Source: Actinomadura graeca (GTDB lineage Bacteria; Actinomycetota; Actinomycetes; Streptosporangiales; Streptosporangiaceae). From it: a stretch of DNA of 64,000 nucleotides. Positions 1 through 8,584 of the stretch are shown piece by piece (position 1 is the stretch's first letter; each line of letters opens with the position of its first letter). Both the position numbers and the translations under genes were made by a program. The notes below the pieces were generated by a model, which ran no database searches, was not told the origin of the DNA, and was given only the letters and a program-made list of their open reading frames with translations. The stretch lies in assembly GCF_019175365.1 (NCBI RefSeq), contig NZ_CP059572.1:4712001-4776000 (forward strand), in the 5' to 3' direction.

Positions 1-2
1 AC

Positions 3-698
3 CTGCCCGTCATGCTCTTCGCGTGGGACGGCTGGAAGGAGTTCTACACCTTCAGCCAGAAACGCGGCATCGACTGGGGATCCATCTTCTTCTTCCTCCA
101 GGACCACGGGATGACGGGCCTGGACGACACGGACCGCCTGAACATGCTCGGTACGGGGACGTTCCTGGTCCTCGCGGCGGGGATCGCCGTTCTGACGCTG
201 ACCGCACCGAGACGTCCGCGGCTGCCGCAGCTGCTGTTCTTGGTGATTGTCGCGTTCATGCTTCCGAACAAGGTCTGGTCGCCGCAGTACGTCCTGTGGC
301 TGCTGCCGTTGGCGGTGTTGGCCCGTCCTAAGCTGCCCGCCTTCCTCCTATGGCAACTCGGCGAGATCGTGTACTTCTTCGGCATCTGGTGGTACCTGCT
401 GTCGGTGTCCAGTCAGACGCCAGGGGCCGGCCTGGGCGACACCCTTTCCGCGGTGCTGAGCCTTGACGCACCGGATGGCGGGATCAGTCACGACGTCTAT
501 GGAGTCGCGCTTCTGGCACGGTTCTCGACCGTCCTGCTGCTGGCGATGCTGGTGGTGTGGGACATTCTGCGTCCGTCCAGTGACCTCGTCCGTAGCGACG
601 GTGTGGACGACCCTGCCGGTGGCGTTCTGGAGGACGCGGACGACGTGTTCTCGTTGCGTCGCTGGCGCAGACCCCGTCACGCGGTGCCCGTCACGTGA
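3..698 (+). CDS. GT87/DUF2029-type membrane glycosyltransferase, C-terminal part
   Basis: The open frame enters from the left edge, so the true start lies outside the window. What remains is about 231 residues with roughly five hydrophobic segments and a polar, acidic tail. The segment KVWSPQYVLWLLPLAVL is typical of the C-terminal membrane half of polyprenyl-phosphate-dependent mannosyltransferases of the GT87 (DUF2029) group, which add sugars outside the membrane. Genes of this type lie upstream of rpsF in many actinomycetes, which fits here. The catalytic N-terminal part cannot be seen, so the family call rests on the tail and the context. The stop codon sits inside the first copy of a repeated palindrome. 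Confidence 0.7.
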   Translation: MPVMLFAWDGWKEFYTFSQKRGIDWGSIFFFLQDHGMTGLDDTDRLNMLGTGTFLVLAAGIAVLTLTAPRRPRLPQLLFLVIVAFMLPNKVWSPQYVLWLLPLAVLARPKLPAFLLWQLGEIVYFFGIWWYLLSVSSQTPGAGLGDTLSAVLSLDAPDGGISHDVYGVALLARFSTVLLLAMLVVWDILRPSSDLVRSDGVDDPAGGVLEDADDVFSLRRWRRPRHAVPVT

Positions 699-734
699 CC
701 GTCCCTGTCACGTGACGGTGCCCCGTCACGTGAC
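690..734. repeat. three copies of the palindrome GTCACGTGAC
   Basis: Perfect 10-bp palindromes start at 690, 707 and 725. Copies two and three together can form a perfect 12-bp stem (707-718 with 723-734) closed by a TGCC loop. The array lies between two convergent genes and overlaps the stop of the left one, so a bidirectional terminator is the simplest reading. The 17-18 bp spacing also resembles phased protein-binding sites. Confidence 0.75.
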
Positions 735-804
735 CGTCCTCGTTCTGGGCACATGAGCGGCGAGTGCCGCACCGCAGGAGCAATGCGCACTCGCCGGATG
801 TCGT

Positions 805-1290
805 TCAGGAGACGCGTGTGGGGTCGTCCACGGTGGGGAACGTGCCGTCCTTGTGGGCGCGACGGACGTCCTTGACGTACTCGCGGGAGAACATCGCCGA
901 GAGGGTCGCGATCCCACCTCGGTGAACGCGGATCTCGGCGTGCCGCATCTCGCCGGTGATGCGGATGCGTCGTCCCTCGCCGTTGTGGCCGGTCCAGTCC
1001 TTGACGCGGCCGCGGCCGGTGTAGCGCAGGTCCCAGTGGTCGACGTCGGCGTCCTCGGGCACCAGCAGCTTGAGCATCGAGTGGTCCAAGGCGACGTCGA
1101 TCTCGATGTCGCCGTCCTCGATGTGCGGCGAGCGCAGATCGAGGACGGCCGAGCCGCGGCGGACGCGGACCTCGAACCGGCGGGACTCCGTCCACTGGCC
1201 GAGCTTCTTGACCGAGTCGTAGTGCGCCTGGACGCGGGTGGCGGGCACGGCAGCGGGCACCGTAGCGGACACTGTCGGCGTGGTGTTCAT
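805..1290 (-). CDS. conserved hypothetical protein, beta-rich, cytoplasmic
   Basis: The product is 161 residues with no signal peptide or membrane segment. I chose the ATG at 1290 because GAGAGG lies just upstream; an in-frame TTG at 1317 is the alternative. The body alternates short beta-like stretches (FEVRVRRGSAVLDLRS, GDIEIDVALD, HAEIRVHRGGIATL). It contains repeated acidic/hydrophobic motifs that recall DUF1707/DUF4097-like beta proteins, but I do not recognise a named family. It diverges from the barstar-like gene; the gap between them holds GAGAG/CTCTC inverted elements around 1352-1368 that could be a regulator site. No function is assigned. Confidence 0.7.
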   Translation of the reverse strand: MNTTPTVSATVPAAVPATRVQAHYDSVKKLGQWTESRRFEVRVRRGSAVLDLRSPHIEDGDIEIDVALDHSMLKLLVPEDADVDHWDLRYTGRGRVKDWTGHNGEGRRIRITGEMRHAEIRVHRGGIATLSAMFSREYVKDVRRAHKDGTFPTVDDPTRVS

Positions 1291-1533
1291 CTCTGTGTTC
1301 CTCTCGGAATCGGGCAACTACCTCGCTCGAAGAGCAACTCTTCTTGAGAGTCTCTCCGAAATAGAGAGTAGATGGATGCGGAAGGGACGTCAAGCGGCAG
1401 AGCCGGCGCGACGTCTGTGCAGAAGGAGTCCCCGGTCGCGAACCGGGAAGGAACACCGCCGGTAGAGCCGGTTGCCCGACGTCCCGACGTCCCGACGCTC
1501 GGCGACGTGGGGACACGGAGAGCGGGAGAGGAC

Positions 1534-2001
1534 GTGGACGCGGAACAGGCACTGGACGACCTGCTCGCGGGGCGGGTGAATCCGGGCGTCTACCAGTGGA
1601 CGACCCGTCCGGCGCCCGACGCGGACAGTGGCACGAGCTGGAGGGAACGGGCCGAGCGTGCAGGCTGGCGCGGGTTCCACCTCGATGGGCACCACGTCCG
1701 CGACAAGGAAGCGTTCCTGCGTCTCTGCGCGGAGGTCTTCGACTTCCCCGAGTGGTTCGGTGGCAACTGGGACGCCCTGGCGGACTGCCTTGCAGACCTC
1801 TCGTGGACGTCCGCGCGTCATAGTCGTGTCGTGCTGTACGAGTCGTGGCCCGAACTGGCCGAGGCAGAACCGGAGTCGTTCCGGACGGTCCTGGACGTCT
1901 TCGCAGATGCGGTGGAGGTGTGGCGGGACACCCCCACCCCCATGACGGTCATCCTGTCGAGCGTTGGAGTGGAGGCGGAGGGCGTCCCCCGGATCGCCTG
2001 A
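1534..2001 (+). CDS. barstar-family (barnase inhibitor-like) protein
   Basis: The C-terminal part carries the barstar signature: a short strand (WRGFHLDG), a helix, then FPEWFGGNWDALADCL, matching the inhibitor helix that plugs the active site of barnase-type ribonucleases. I start at GTG 1534 because GGGAGAGG precedes it closely and the family's usual N-terminus (ALDDLLAGRVNPGVYQW) follows. An upstream in-frame ATG at 1372 would add 54 poorly coding, low-complexity residues. No barnase-like RNase is visible nearby, so it may protect against a secreted or distantly encoded nuclease, or have another role. Family call is firm; the partner is unknown. Confidence 0.85.
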   Translation: MDAEQALDDLLAGRVNPGVYQWTTRPAPDADSGTSWRERAERAGWRGFHLDGHHVRDKEAFLRLCAEVFDFPEWFGGNWDALADCLADLSWTSARHSRVVLYESWPELAEAEPESFRTVLDVFADAVEVWRDTPTPMTVILSSVGVEAEGVPRIA

Positions 2002-2166
2002 ACAGCCGCCACCCGGGACAACGGCAAGTGGGTGTCAGCAGGCGTGCATGTCAGCGAGCGTGTAGTGACGAACGTGCGTCGGCGGCTTCGTATCGGCGGG
2101 TGTTGCGAACGGGCTGTTCGTGCGAGTGCAGTAGGCGAGCCAGTGGGTGGACGTCAGGAGGCGACG

Positions 2167-2562
2167 TCAGTACGTGGACGTCGACGGATCGTTGTTGATG
2201 CTCCAGATCGCCGCCCCGTAGATCCCCACGATGACGATCCAGTAGAGCAGTCCGATCACGGCGAAGATGTAGCCCAGGATCAGCCCGGCCGTGGCCATGC
2301 CGCCGCCGCCTTCCCCGGAGCGCCTGATCTGCCCCTGCGCGACGTGCCCGAAGATGATGGCGCCGACGGAGAAGACGACTCCGCCGCAGGTCAGGACACC
2401 GATGATGCCGAGCACCATGGACGCCACGGCCATACCGTTGTTACGCGGGACGACCGGCGGCCCGCCGCCGTAGTAGTGGTGCTGCACGGACGGTTGCTGC
2501 TGGTACTGGCCGTAGGGGTCCGACCCGTAGCCGCCGTACGGGTCGTAGGGGGGTTGTGCCAT
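2167..2562 (-). CDS. DUF4190 domain membrane protein
   Basis: This is a 131-residue protein. Its first 40 residues are rich in Pro, Tyr, Gly and Gln, and two hydrophobic hairpins follow (GMAVASMVLGIIGVLTCGG and GMATAGLILGYIFAVIGLLY). The repeated G(M)A-AS-LGI pattern is the DUF4190 signature found in many small actinobacterial membrane proteins with a disordered N-terminus. It probably has three to four membrane passes. The function of the family is not known. It is a single gene with its own upstream gap. Confidence 0.85.
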   Translation of the reverse strand: MAQPPYDPYGGYGSDPYGQYQQQPSVQHHYYGGGPPVVPRNNGMAVASMVLGIIGVLTCGGVVFSVGAIIFGHVAQGQIRRSGEGGGGMATAGLILGYIFAVIGLLYWIVIVGIYGAAIWSINNDPSTSTY

Positions 2563-2722
2563 GGACTTCCCGATCGGTTGGCGCGCCCGCCGTCGCCTGT
2601 GGTACCGCGCGTGCGCTGAGGGCTGAGGGTTCGGATTATGCCAGTCGGACCGTACGCGCGGACTTATCGCATTCCGCGCTCATGCGAGGTTAGATGCGGT
2701 CGGCCGGATCCGGGTTCCCGCT

Positions 2723-3496
2723 TCAGGCGTCGAGGTTGGAACGCAACCAGGCGATGTCGTCGGCCTGCCCGGGGCCGGGCGTCTCCACGACCACGGGCGC
2801 CCCGGCGGCGCGCACGACACCGAGGATCAGGTCGGTGTCGATCCGGCCCGCGCCGAGGTTGGCGTGCCGGTCAGCGCCCGACCCGAACGTGTCGCGGCTG
2901 TCGTTGCAGTGGACGAGGTCGATGCGTCCGGTGATCGCCTTGATCCGGTCGACCGCGTCGATGAGCTCCTCGCCGGCCGCGTGCGCGTGGCAGGTGTCGA
3001 GGCAGAAGCCGAGCTTGGAGTCGAGCCCGTCCAGGCCCGACAGGACCTCCCACAGCCGGGCGATCCGGTCGAACTTACGCGCCATCGCGTTGCCGCCGCC
3101 CGCGGTGTTCTCGATGAGGACCGGGATCGGGCACTCGATCCTCTCGAACACCTTGCGCCAGTTCTCGAAACCCGTCTCGGGATCGTCGTCCTTCAGCACG
3201 TGCCCGCCGTGCACGATCAGCCCCTTCGCGCCGATCGAGGCCGCCGCCTCCAGTTGCTGGGTGAGGTTCTTCCGGCTCGGGATGCGGATCCGGTTGTTGG
3301 ACGTCGCCACGTTCACCGTGTAGGGCGCGTGGACGTACACGTCGACGCCGGACCCGTCCAGCGCCTCGACGCCCTCGGGCAGGACGGGCTTCTTCCAGCC
3401 CTGCGGGTCGCCCAGGAAGAACTGGACGACGTCCGCGCCGATGGCGCGCGCGTTGTCGAGCGGGTTGGTCTGGTCGACGTGGGCTCCGATGCGCAT
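2723..3496 (-). CDS. nfo: deoxyribonuclease IV (AP endonuclease, Nfo family)
   Basis: The product is 257 residues, a zinc-dependent TIM-barrel AP endonuclease that cuts DNA at abasic sites in base excision repair. The family's metal and active-site motifs appear in order: GAHV near the start, [31 protein letters not shown] and [18 protein letters not shown] start at ATG 3496 (MRIGAHV), the classical N-terminus; an upstream start at 3526 adds ten unlike residues. It is slightly shorter than E. coli Nfo, which is usual for actinobacterial members. It stands alone, downstream of a small membrane protein gene on the same strand. Confidence 0.93.
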   Translation of the reverse strand: MRIGAHVDQTNPLDNARAIGADVVQFFLGDPQGWKKPVLPEGVEALDGSGVDVYVHAPYTVNVATSNNRIRIPSRKNLTQQLEAAASIGAKGLIVHGGHVLKDDDPETGFENWRKVFERIECPIPVLIENTAGGGNAMARKFDRIARLWEVLSGLDGLDSKLGFCLDTCHAHAAGEELIDAVDRIKAITGRIDLVHCNDSRDTFGSGADRHANLGAGRIDTDLILGVVRAAGAPVVVETPGPGQADDIAWLRSNLDA

Positions 3497-3542
3497 GACA
3501 CCGAGGTTAGCCGCGTGCCACGACAATCCGTGGCCGTGCCCG

Positions 3543-3633
3543 TCAGATCGTGAAGCCGCCGAGCCGTCGGACCGTGCAGCCGCCGCGTCCTCAGATTGTG
3601 AAGCCGCCGTGTCCTCAGATCGTGAAGCCGCCG
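3543..3633. repeat. 24-bp tandem array repeating the 3' end of a gene including its stop codon
   Basis: Nearly identical 19-bp blocks (TCAGATCGTGAAGCCGCCG and variants) start at 3543, 3567, 3591 and 3615, an exact 24-bp period. On the minus strand the unit encodes HGGFTI followed by TGA, so the last codons and the stop of the small membrane protein gene are repeated four times. Only the first copy met by the ribosome (3615-3633) is translated. The second copy (3567) is the most diverged. Confidence 0.9.
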
Positions 3634-3914
3634 TGGCTCACCGCGAAGGCCCCGCCGATGAACGCGGCGACCATGCCGATGACGTTCAGCCAGCGCTCGT
3701 TGGTCGTCGCGGAGACCAGCTGGGAGTACAGGGCGAGTGGCAGCCCGATCACCGCCGCGACCGCCCCGAAGAAGTGCGTCACCGGGATCGAGCCCAGGAT
3801 GAGGGCCGCGACACCGATCGTGATGGCCGCCACCGCCAGCGCGTTCTCCAGCTGATGACCGTCGGCGCGGACACCCGCGGCGGCCTGCTCGCCCCCGGCC
3901 GTCTCCTGTCGCAT
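3615..3914 (-). CDS. small integral membrane protein, unknown function
   Basis: The product is 99 residues: a polar Gln/Ala-rich N-terminus of about 22 residues, then three hydrophobic segments ([51 protein letters not shown]). A GGAGGAGG ribosome site precedes ATG 3914. It resembles small actinobacterial membrane proteins without a known role. The terminal eight codons are the unit of a downstream 24-bp tandem array. Confidence 0.75.
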   Translation of the reverse strand: MRQETAGGEQAAAGVRADGHQLENALAVAAITIGVAALILGSIPVTHFFGAVAAVIGLPLALYSQLVSATTNERWLNVIGMVAAFIGGAFAVSHGGFTI

Positions 3915-4247
3915 CGGACCTCCTCCAGGTCGTCACGCCGGCGCGTCCGGCCGCGGCGTGGCGGCGGGGCGTACGGGCCGTGCGCGTAGAAGGGATTCCC
4001 GTCACGCCCGGGGATCAACCAGCGTGCTCGCGCGGAAATTGTCGGCGCCAGCCGGTAACGTCGAACATGGTTTCGAGAACACGGTCTCGGGACCGTCCCC
4101 GAGGGGAAGCGGGGAGAGCAGGAGGTGCACGACCGTGAACCGACAGCACCGTGCGGCCGCGGTGCGGGAGGCCGGCGGGACCCGCCGGCCGGCCCGTCCC
4201 CGGCTGCCCGGAAGCGCGCACAGGGGCGAAAGAGCGGAGGCGAGGCG
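3915..4247. other. intergenic, no gene supported
   Basis: This 333-bp stretch lies between divergent genes. Open frames on both strands run through it without conserved features. It presumably holds the two divergent promoters. The only marked element is the good GGAGG at 4236-4240 that serves the next gene. Confidence 0.5.
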
Positions 4248-4412
4248 ATGAACAGCAGTGAGTTGGGGGTCATCGGTGACGCGGAGCTCGTCGAGGAGTT
4301 GTCGCTGCTGACGACTCAGACCGCCCGCATGCGCGCTCGCATGGCCGACATCATGGCGGAGCTGGAGCGGCGCCGCTGCGCCAAGCCCGCCCAGCCGTCC
4401 GTCCGCCGCTGA
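4248..4412 (+). CDS. small helical protein, unknown
   Basis: The product is 54 residues and starts at ATG 4248, with GGAGG five to seven bases upstream. Residues 8-45 would form one amphipathic helix with heptad-like Leu/Ala spacing (DAELVEELSLLTTQTARM), and the C-terminus is basic. It may be a short coiled coil. I do not recognise the family. It lies upstream of rpsF, but the 340-bp gap suggests separate transcription. Confidence 0.5.
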   Translation: MNSSELGVIGDAELVEELSLLTTQTARMRARMADIMAELERRRCAKPAQPSVRR

Positions 4413-4752
4413 GCCCGCCCCGATGCCGTCCCAGGTGCAGCCCGTCGTGGCATCTCCCGCGCCTTCCACGTCCGCCGGGACGCCCCGCGGCCCCTCGTCG
4501 CGAAGCGCCCGCACCCGTCCGGAAGGTGTGCTCTCGCCGGGGTGCCGCGGCGCCGCCTGGCGGCGGGTCGTGTCCGTGCGGCGGGGAGCTGGGGCGAAGC
4601 GGCTCGTACGCTGCCGACACTTGGTAGCCTGTATCGGTCTCGTGGCAGGTCCGCCCGGCGATCCGGGTCCGGTGCCGTCACGGGAGACGCAACAGCCCTC
4701 CTGTCACGGAGAGACCGTGACCGCATCAGTCCAGAGGAGGTAGGGACACAGC
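4413..4752. other. leader and promoter region of the rpsF operon
   Basis: This is a 340-bp gap before rpsF. A TAGCCT hexamer at 4625-4630 is a possible -10 element, but no convincing -35 sits at the right distance. The end carries a strong AGAGGAGGTAGG ribosome site (about 4733-4745). A leader RNA bound by S6:S18, as known in other bacteria, is possible, but I cannot show its fold. Confidence 0.4.
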
Positions 4753-5043
4753 ATGCGTCGTTACGAACTTATGGCGATCCTCGACCCCGCCATCGACGAG
4801 CGCACCGCGAACACGGCCCTCGACCCGTTCCTGAAGGTCGTCAAGGACGGCGGCGGCAGCGTGGAGAAGGTCGACGTCTGGGGCCGCCGGCGCCTGGCGT
4901 ACGACATCCAGAAGAAGTCCGAAGGCATCTACGCGGTGGTCGACCTGTCGGCTGAGCCTGCCACGGTCAAGGAGCTCGACCGTCAGCTCAACCTGAGCGA
5001 GTCGATCCTCCGCACCAAGGTCATCCGTCCCGAGGTCCACTGA
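4753..5043 (+). CDS. rpsF: 30S ribosomal protein S6
   Basis: The product is 96 residues, the normal length for actinobacterial S6. It starts [12 protein letters not shown] and contains [20 protein letters not shown], the typical RNA-binding sheet of S6, which pairs with S18 on 16S rRNA in the platform of the small subunit. It is the first gene of rpsF-ssb-rpsR-rplI, with 37 bp to ssb. Start choice is secure because of the strong GAGGAGG upstream. Confidence 0.98.
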   Translation: MRRYELMAILDPAIDERTANTALDPFLKVVKDGGGSVEKVDVWGRRRLAYDIQKKSEGIYAVVDLSAEPATVKELDRQLNLSESILRTKVIRPEVH

Positions 5044-5080
5044 GCCGGGCTCAGTCCTCACACCAGCCGGAGCGAGCCCC

Positions 5081-5656
<576 letters not shown>

Positions 5657-5752
5657 CGGCCGCCCGGCCGGTTCACCGGCCGCGCACAGCACGACCAAGA
5701 CATGTACACGTCCATTCCCGCGCGAGCGGGGCTCTCATAAAGGAGCACCACG

Positions 5753-5989
5753 ATGGCGAAGCCACCTCCTCGCAAGCCGAAGAAGAAGGTTTGCGTTTTC
5801 TGCCAGGAGAAGATCTCCTACGTCGACTACAAGGACACCGGTCTGCTGCGGAAGTTCATCTCCGACCGCGGCAAGATCCGTGCCCGGCGGGTGACCGGCA
5901 ACTGCACCCAGCACCAGCGGGACGTCGCCACGGCGATCAAGAACGCCCGTGAGATGGCGCTGCTGCCGTACACCAGCACCGCGCGCTGA
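5753..5989 (+). CDS. rpsR: 30S ribosomal protein S18, zinc-binding (C+) form
   Basis: The product is 78 residues, starting after AAAGGAG. It has the S18 core ([39 protein letters not shown]) that binds S6 and 16S rRNA. Cys residues in KVCVFCQEK and the later C/H pair form a likely zinc ribbon, marking the C+ paralogue. Actinomycetes often hold a second, zinc-free copy under Zur control elsewhere; none is seen here. The gap to rplI is 19 bp. Confidence 0.97.
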   Translation: MAKPPPRKPKKKVCVFCQEKISYVDYKDTGLLRKFISDRGKIRARRVTGNCTQHQRDVATAIKNAREMALLPYTSTAR

Positions 5990-6008
5990 GTCAGGGGGAC
6001 GACAGATC

Positions 6009-6455
6009 ATGAAGCTCATCCTGACCCAGCAGGTCTCCGGACTCGGCGAGCCCGGTGACGTCATCGAGGTCCGCGACGGCTACGGCCGCAACTACCTCGT
6101 CCCCCGCGGTTTCGCGATCAAGTGGACCCGGGGCGCCGAGAAGGAGATCGACTCGATCAAGAAGGCGCGTTCGGCCCGCGAGATCGCGACCGTCGAGCAC
6201 GCCAAGGAGGTCGCCGGCCAGCTGAAGGCGCTGCGGGTGACGCTGCGCACCCGGACCGGCAGCAACGGCCGCCTGTTCGGCGCGGTGACCGCCGCCGACA
6301 TCGCCGAGGCGGTCAGGGCCGCGGACGGCCCCGACCTGGACCGCCGCCGCATCGAGATCGGCAACCCGATCAAGACGGTCGGCACCCACCGGGTCAGTGT
6401 CCGCCTGCACTCCGACGTCAACGCCACGATCGACGTCAACGTCATCGAGGCCTGA
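6009..6455 (+). CDS. rplI: 50S ribosomal protein L9
   Basis: The product is 148 residues starting MKLILTQQVSGLGEPGDV, the conserved 23S rRNA-binding N-domain with the YGRNYLVPRGFA motif. A long connecting helix and the C-domain (SNGRLFGAVTAADIAEA) follow. The ATG is preceded by GGGGACGACAG. It ends the ribosomal run; a strong hairpin follows 18 bp later. Confidence 0.98.
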   Translation: MKLILTQQVSGLGEPGDVIEVRDGYGRNYLVPRGFAIKWTRGAEKEIDSIKKARSAREIATVEHAKEVAGQLKALRVTLRTRTGSNGRLFGAVTAADIAEAVRAADGPDLDRRRIEIGNPIKTVGTHRVSVRLHSDVNATIDVNVIEA

Positions 6456-6473
6456 CACACGTCCGGCCGGACG

Positions 6474-6504
6474 GCCCCCATCCCCGCGTCCTGGGGGTGG
6501 GGGT
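6474..6504 (+). terminator. hairpin terminator after rplI
   Basis: Arms CCCCCATCCCC (6475-6485) and GGGGGTGGGGG (6493-6503) pair with one G-U-type mismatch around a short loop. The T-rich stretch that follows is weak, as is usual in high-GC actinomycetes. Confidence 0.7.
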
Positions 6505-6817
6505 CGTTCGCTTTCGTCCATGCCGCCCCGAGTGCGCGGCCATGTCCACGACCGACCGGGCGGTGATCAGCGCCGGTGTGGAGCCGCGTTCCCGGTGCCC
6601 GCGCCGGGGCGCGCACTCGCATGACGGTGTTTCTTGTGAAACGTGCGCGAACCGCCCTGAGCTTGGGTGATCGACAGAGCGACCGCTACGTTCCGTCAGG
6701 TAGATCATCGCGGGACGAAGGGGGACGGTGTTGATCGCGCAATCGGGGGACGGCGCGGCCGACGGGGAACGCGACGGCTCGCCGATGACGCGCGACCCGG
6801 GCCGGGAAGGCCCGCCC

Positions 6818-7591
6818 ATGACGCGCCGCTCGCTCATCGGCGGGGTGATAGGCGCCGGTCTGCTGGCCATCGGCCCGACGGCCGACGGCGGAGCCATGGC
6901 GGACGATCTGCCCGGAGACGATCTGCCCGCGGACGCCCTGGACGTCCGTTTCACGGCGGACGCCCCCCGCGTCCACACCCGTGCCGACTGGAAGGCCAAG
7001 CCGCCGAGGCGGCCCGCGACCGTCCTCGACAGGCCGCCGGACCGGATCATCGTCCATCACACGGACACGGTGAACTCCGACGACCGGTCGATCACGCACG
7101 CGTACGCCCTGTCCCGGTACATCCAGGACTTCCACATGGGCAAGCGGAACTGGGACGACGCCGGGCAGCAGCTGACGATCAGCCGCGGCGGCATCGTGAT
7201 GGAGGGGCGCAACCGGACGCTGAAGGCCATCAAGGCCGGGAGGCTCGTGGTGGGCGCGCAGGTGCTGCATCACAACGAGCACACGATCGGGATCGAGAAC
7301 GAGGGCTCCTACATGCAGAAGGAGGTCCCCGAGCTCCTGTGGGACTCGCTGGTGGAGGTGTGCGTGTGGCTCTGCCGGGCCTACGACCTGGAGCCGTCCG
7401 ATGCCATCGTGGGGCACCGCGACTACAACAGGACCGCGTGCCCGGGCGACGTGCTGTACGCGCGGCTGCCCGAACTGCGCCGGTCGGTCGCCGAGCGTCT
7501 GACGGATCCGCCCAAGAACGCGCAGGTCAAGCCAGAACCCGACATCGATGATGGCCTGCCGCTCCTCTCCCAGTTGGACGACCTCGGCTAA
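6818..7591 (+). CDS. exported N-acetylmuramoyl-L-alanine amidase (PGRP/amidase_2 type)
   Basis: The enzyme cleaves the bond between MurNAc and L-Ala in peptidoglycan. I start at ATG 6818, with GGGAAGG seven bases upstream, giving 257 residues and a Tat-like signal (TRRSLIGGVIGAGLLAIGP) with possible cleavage after AMA. In-frame starts at 6728 (GTG) and 6731 (TTG) also exist. The catalytic domain shows the zinc ligands and fold motifs of amidase_2/PGRP: RIIVHHTD, TIGIENEGSY and VGHRDYNRTACPGD (His, then Cys at the usual place). Length and motifs suggest an active zinc amidase acting in the wall. It converges with a 50-codon gene and overlaps it by 4 bp. Confidence 0.88.
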   Translation: MTRRSLIGGVIGAGLLAIGPTADGGAMADDLPGDDLPADALDVRFTADAPRVHTRADWKAKPPRRPATVLDRPPDRIIVHHTDTVNSDDRSITHAYALSRYIQDFHMGKRNWDDAGQQLTISRGGIVMEGRNRTLKAIKAGRLVVGAQVLHHNEHTIGIENEGSYMQKEVPELLWDSLVEVCVWLCRAYDLEPSDAIVGHRDYNRTACPGDVLYARLPELRRSVAERLTDPPKNAQVKPEPDIDDGLPLLSQLDDLG

Positions 7592-7740
7592 AAACTCCCG
7601 CGCCGGACGGGCCCGATGACGTTGCGGCGGACCGCGGGCAGATTCCCCACCGGCGTCACGCGGGTGACCACGCGCGCTCCCGACGGAACGCCGGTCGGCC
7701 GCACGATCAGCCGTCCCGGGTCTGGGATGGAACCGGACAT
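7588..7740 (-). CDS. 50-residue protein, unknown, in a possible SOS operon
   Basis: This short frame starts at ATG 7740, three bases after the stop of the upstream small gene, and ends at TAG 7588. It encodes MSGSIPDPGRLIVRPTGVPS and 30 more residues, rich in Val, Arg and Pro with alternating beta-like character. Third codon positions are mostly G/C, which supports coding. I recognise no family. Its tight spacing suggests co-transcription with the 62-codon gene that carries a LexA-like box. Confidence 0.55.
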   Translation of the reverse strand: MSGSIPDPGRLIVRPTGVPSGARVVTRVTPVGNLPAVRRNVIGPVRRGSF

Positions 7741-7743
7741 CGT

Positions 7744-7932
7744 CTACGTCTCGGGTGTGGTGTAGCGGGTGCGGCGACGGGCGATCTCGGGGTCGATGCC
7801 CTCCACCAGCGACCAGATGCCCGCCACGCGTTCCACCAGGGTCTCCGGGGGCAGCCCGGCGAGACCCTCGGCCGCCAGGTCGTCGATCGCCTGGGTCAGC
7901 CGGGCCATCCGCTCGCCATGCGTGGAACACAT
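7744..7932 (-). CDS. small protein resembling the N-terminus of DUF222/HNH proteins
   Basis: The product is 62 residues from ATG 7932; a second ATG at 7908 is possible. The stretch LTQAIDDLAAEGLAGLPPET then LVERVAGIWSLVEGIDPEIA resembles the first helices of DUF222 (13E12 repeat) proteins, which usually run into an HNH nuclease. Here no HNH part follows, so it is either a free-standing small protein or a remnant. The start codon lies inside a LexA-type box, so a DNA-damage-controlled leaderless transcript is plausible. It lies head to head with the GNAT gene. Confidence 0.5.
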   Translation of the reverse strand: MCSTHGERMARLTQAIDDLAAEGLAGLPPETLVERVAGIWSLVEGIDPEIARRRTRYTTPET

Positions 7933-7938
7933 GTTCGA
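7923..7938. promoter_or_regulatory. LexA/SOS-box-like palindrome
   Basis: The site reads TGGAACACATGTTCGA: a perfect GAAC-N4-GTTC core, matching the actinobacterial LexA consensus TCGAACNNNNGTTCGA at 14 of 16 positions. It overlaps the start codon of the small minus-strand gene and lies about 90 bp upstream of the GNAT gene. Confidence 0.55.
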
Positions 7939-8028
7939 ATAGTAGCGAGTGTGGCAGCAGATGCGAGCGCCGATCGCCGATTTCGCGGGGCGGTTCTCAC
8001 CGTGTCCTCCGCGTGGTGTGATCAAGAC

Positions 8029-8568
8029 ATGAGTCCGCGGAACGCCGTCCTACTCAGCGGGCACGGCCTCGTCCTGCGCGAGTGGGGCGACGACGACCTG
8101 GAAGCGCTGGTGGAGTTGTTCGACGACCCCGACATCGCCTACTGGACTCCGCTCGTCACGCCGTTCGACGTGGCGGCCGCCCGGACCTACATCGCCCGCG
8201 CCCGCGAGGGACGGGTGCGGGACGAGCGGCTTCACCTCGCCATCACGACGGACGGCCGCCGGCCGCTCGGTGAGGTCATGCTCAACAAGGTCTACGGGAC
8301 GATCGGGTACGGGGTCGGCGCCGCGCACCGCGGCCAGGGGCTCGCGTCAAGGGCCGTCCTCCTGATGACCGAGTACGCCCTCGGGGCGGGCGGACTGGCC
8401 AGGGTGAGCCTGGAGATCGAGCCGGGCAACGCCGCCAGCGTCGCGGTCGCGCGCGCCGCCGGGTACCGCCTGACCGATGTCGCGCCCGTGGTCGTCGAGG
8501 ACAAGGGCCGTCGCGTGGCCCTTCTCACCTGGACTCACGGCCCACCGGATGACGACCCCGCGCGGTGA
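8029..8568 (+). CDS. GNAT N-acetyltransferase (RimJ/RimL-like)
   Basis: The product is 179 residues from ATG 8029. It has the N-terminal LLSGHGLVLREWGDDDLEAL strand-helix of the acetyltransf_3 group and the acetyl-CoA loop YGVGAAHRGQGLASRA (Q/RxxGxA type). It ends with the family's NAASVAVARAAGYR segment. It likely acetylates an amino group of a small molecule or protein N-terminus; the substrate cannot be told from sequence. It is convergent with the MATE exporter. Confidence 0.88.
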   Translation: MSPRNAVLLSGHGLVLREWGDDDLEALVELFDDPDIAYWTPLVTPFDVAAARTYIARAREGRVRDERLHLAITTDGRRPLGEVMLNKVYGTIGYGVGAAHRGQGLASRAVLLMTEYALGAGGLARVSLEIEPGNAASVAVARAAGYRLTDVAPVVVEDKGRRVALLTWTHGPPDDDPAR

Positions 8569-8584
8569 GGGGCGGCGGCGCATG

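Noticed and set aside
1372..1533. Longer N-terminus for the barstar-like protein
   Set aside because: The segment is low complexity with weak third-position bias, and a much better ribosome site stands before GTG 1534.
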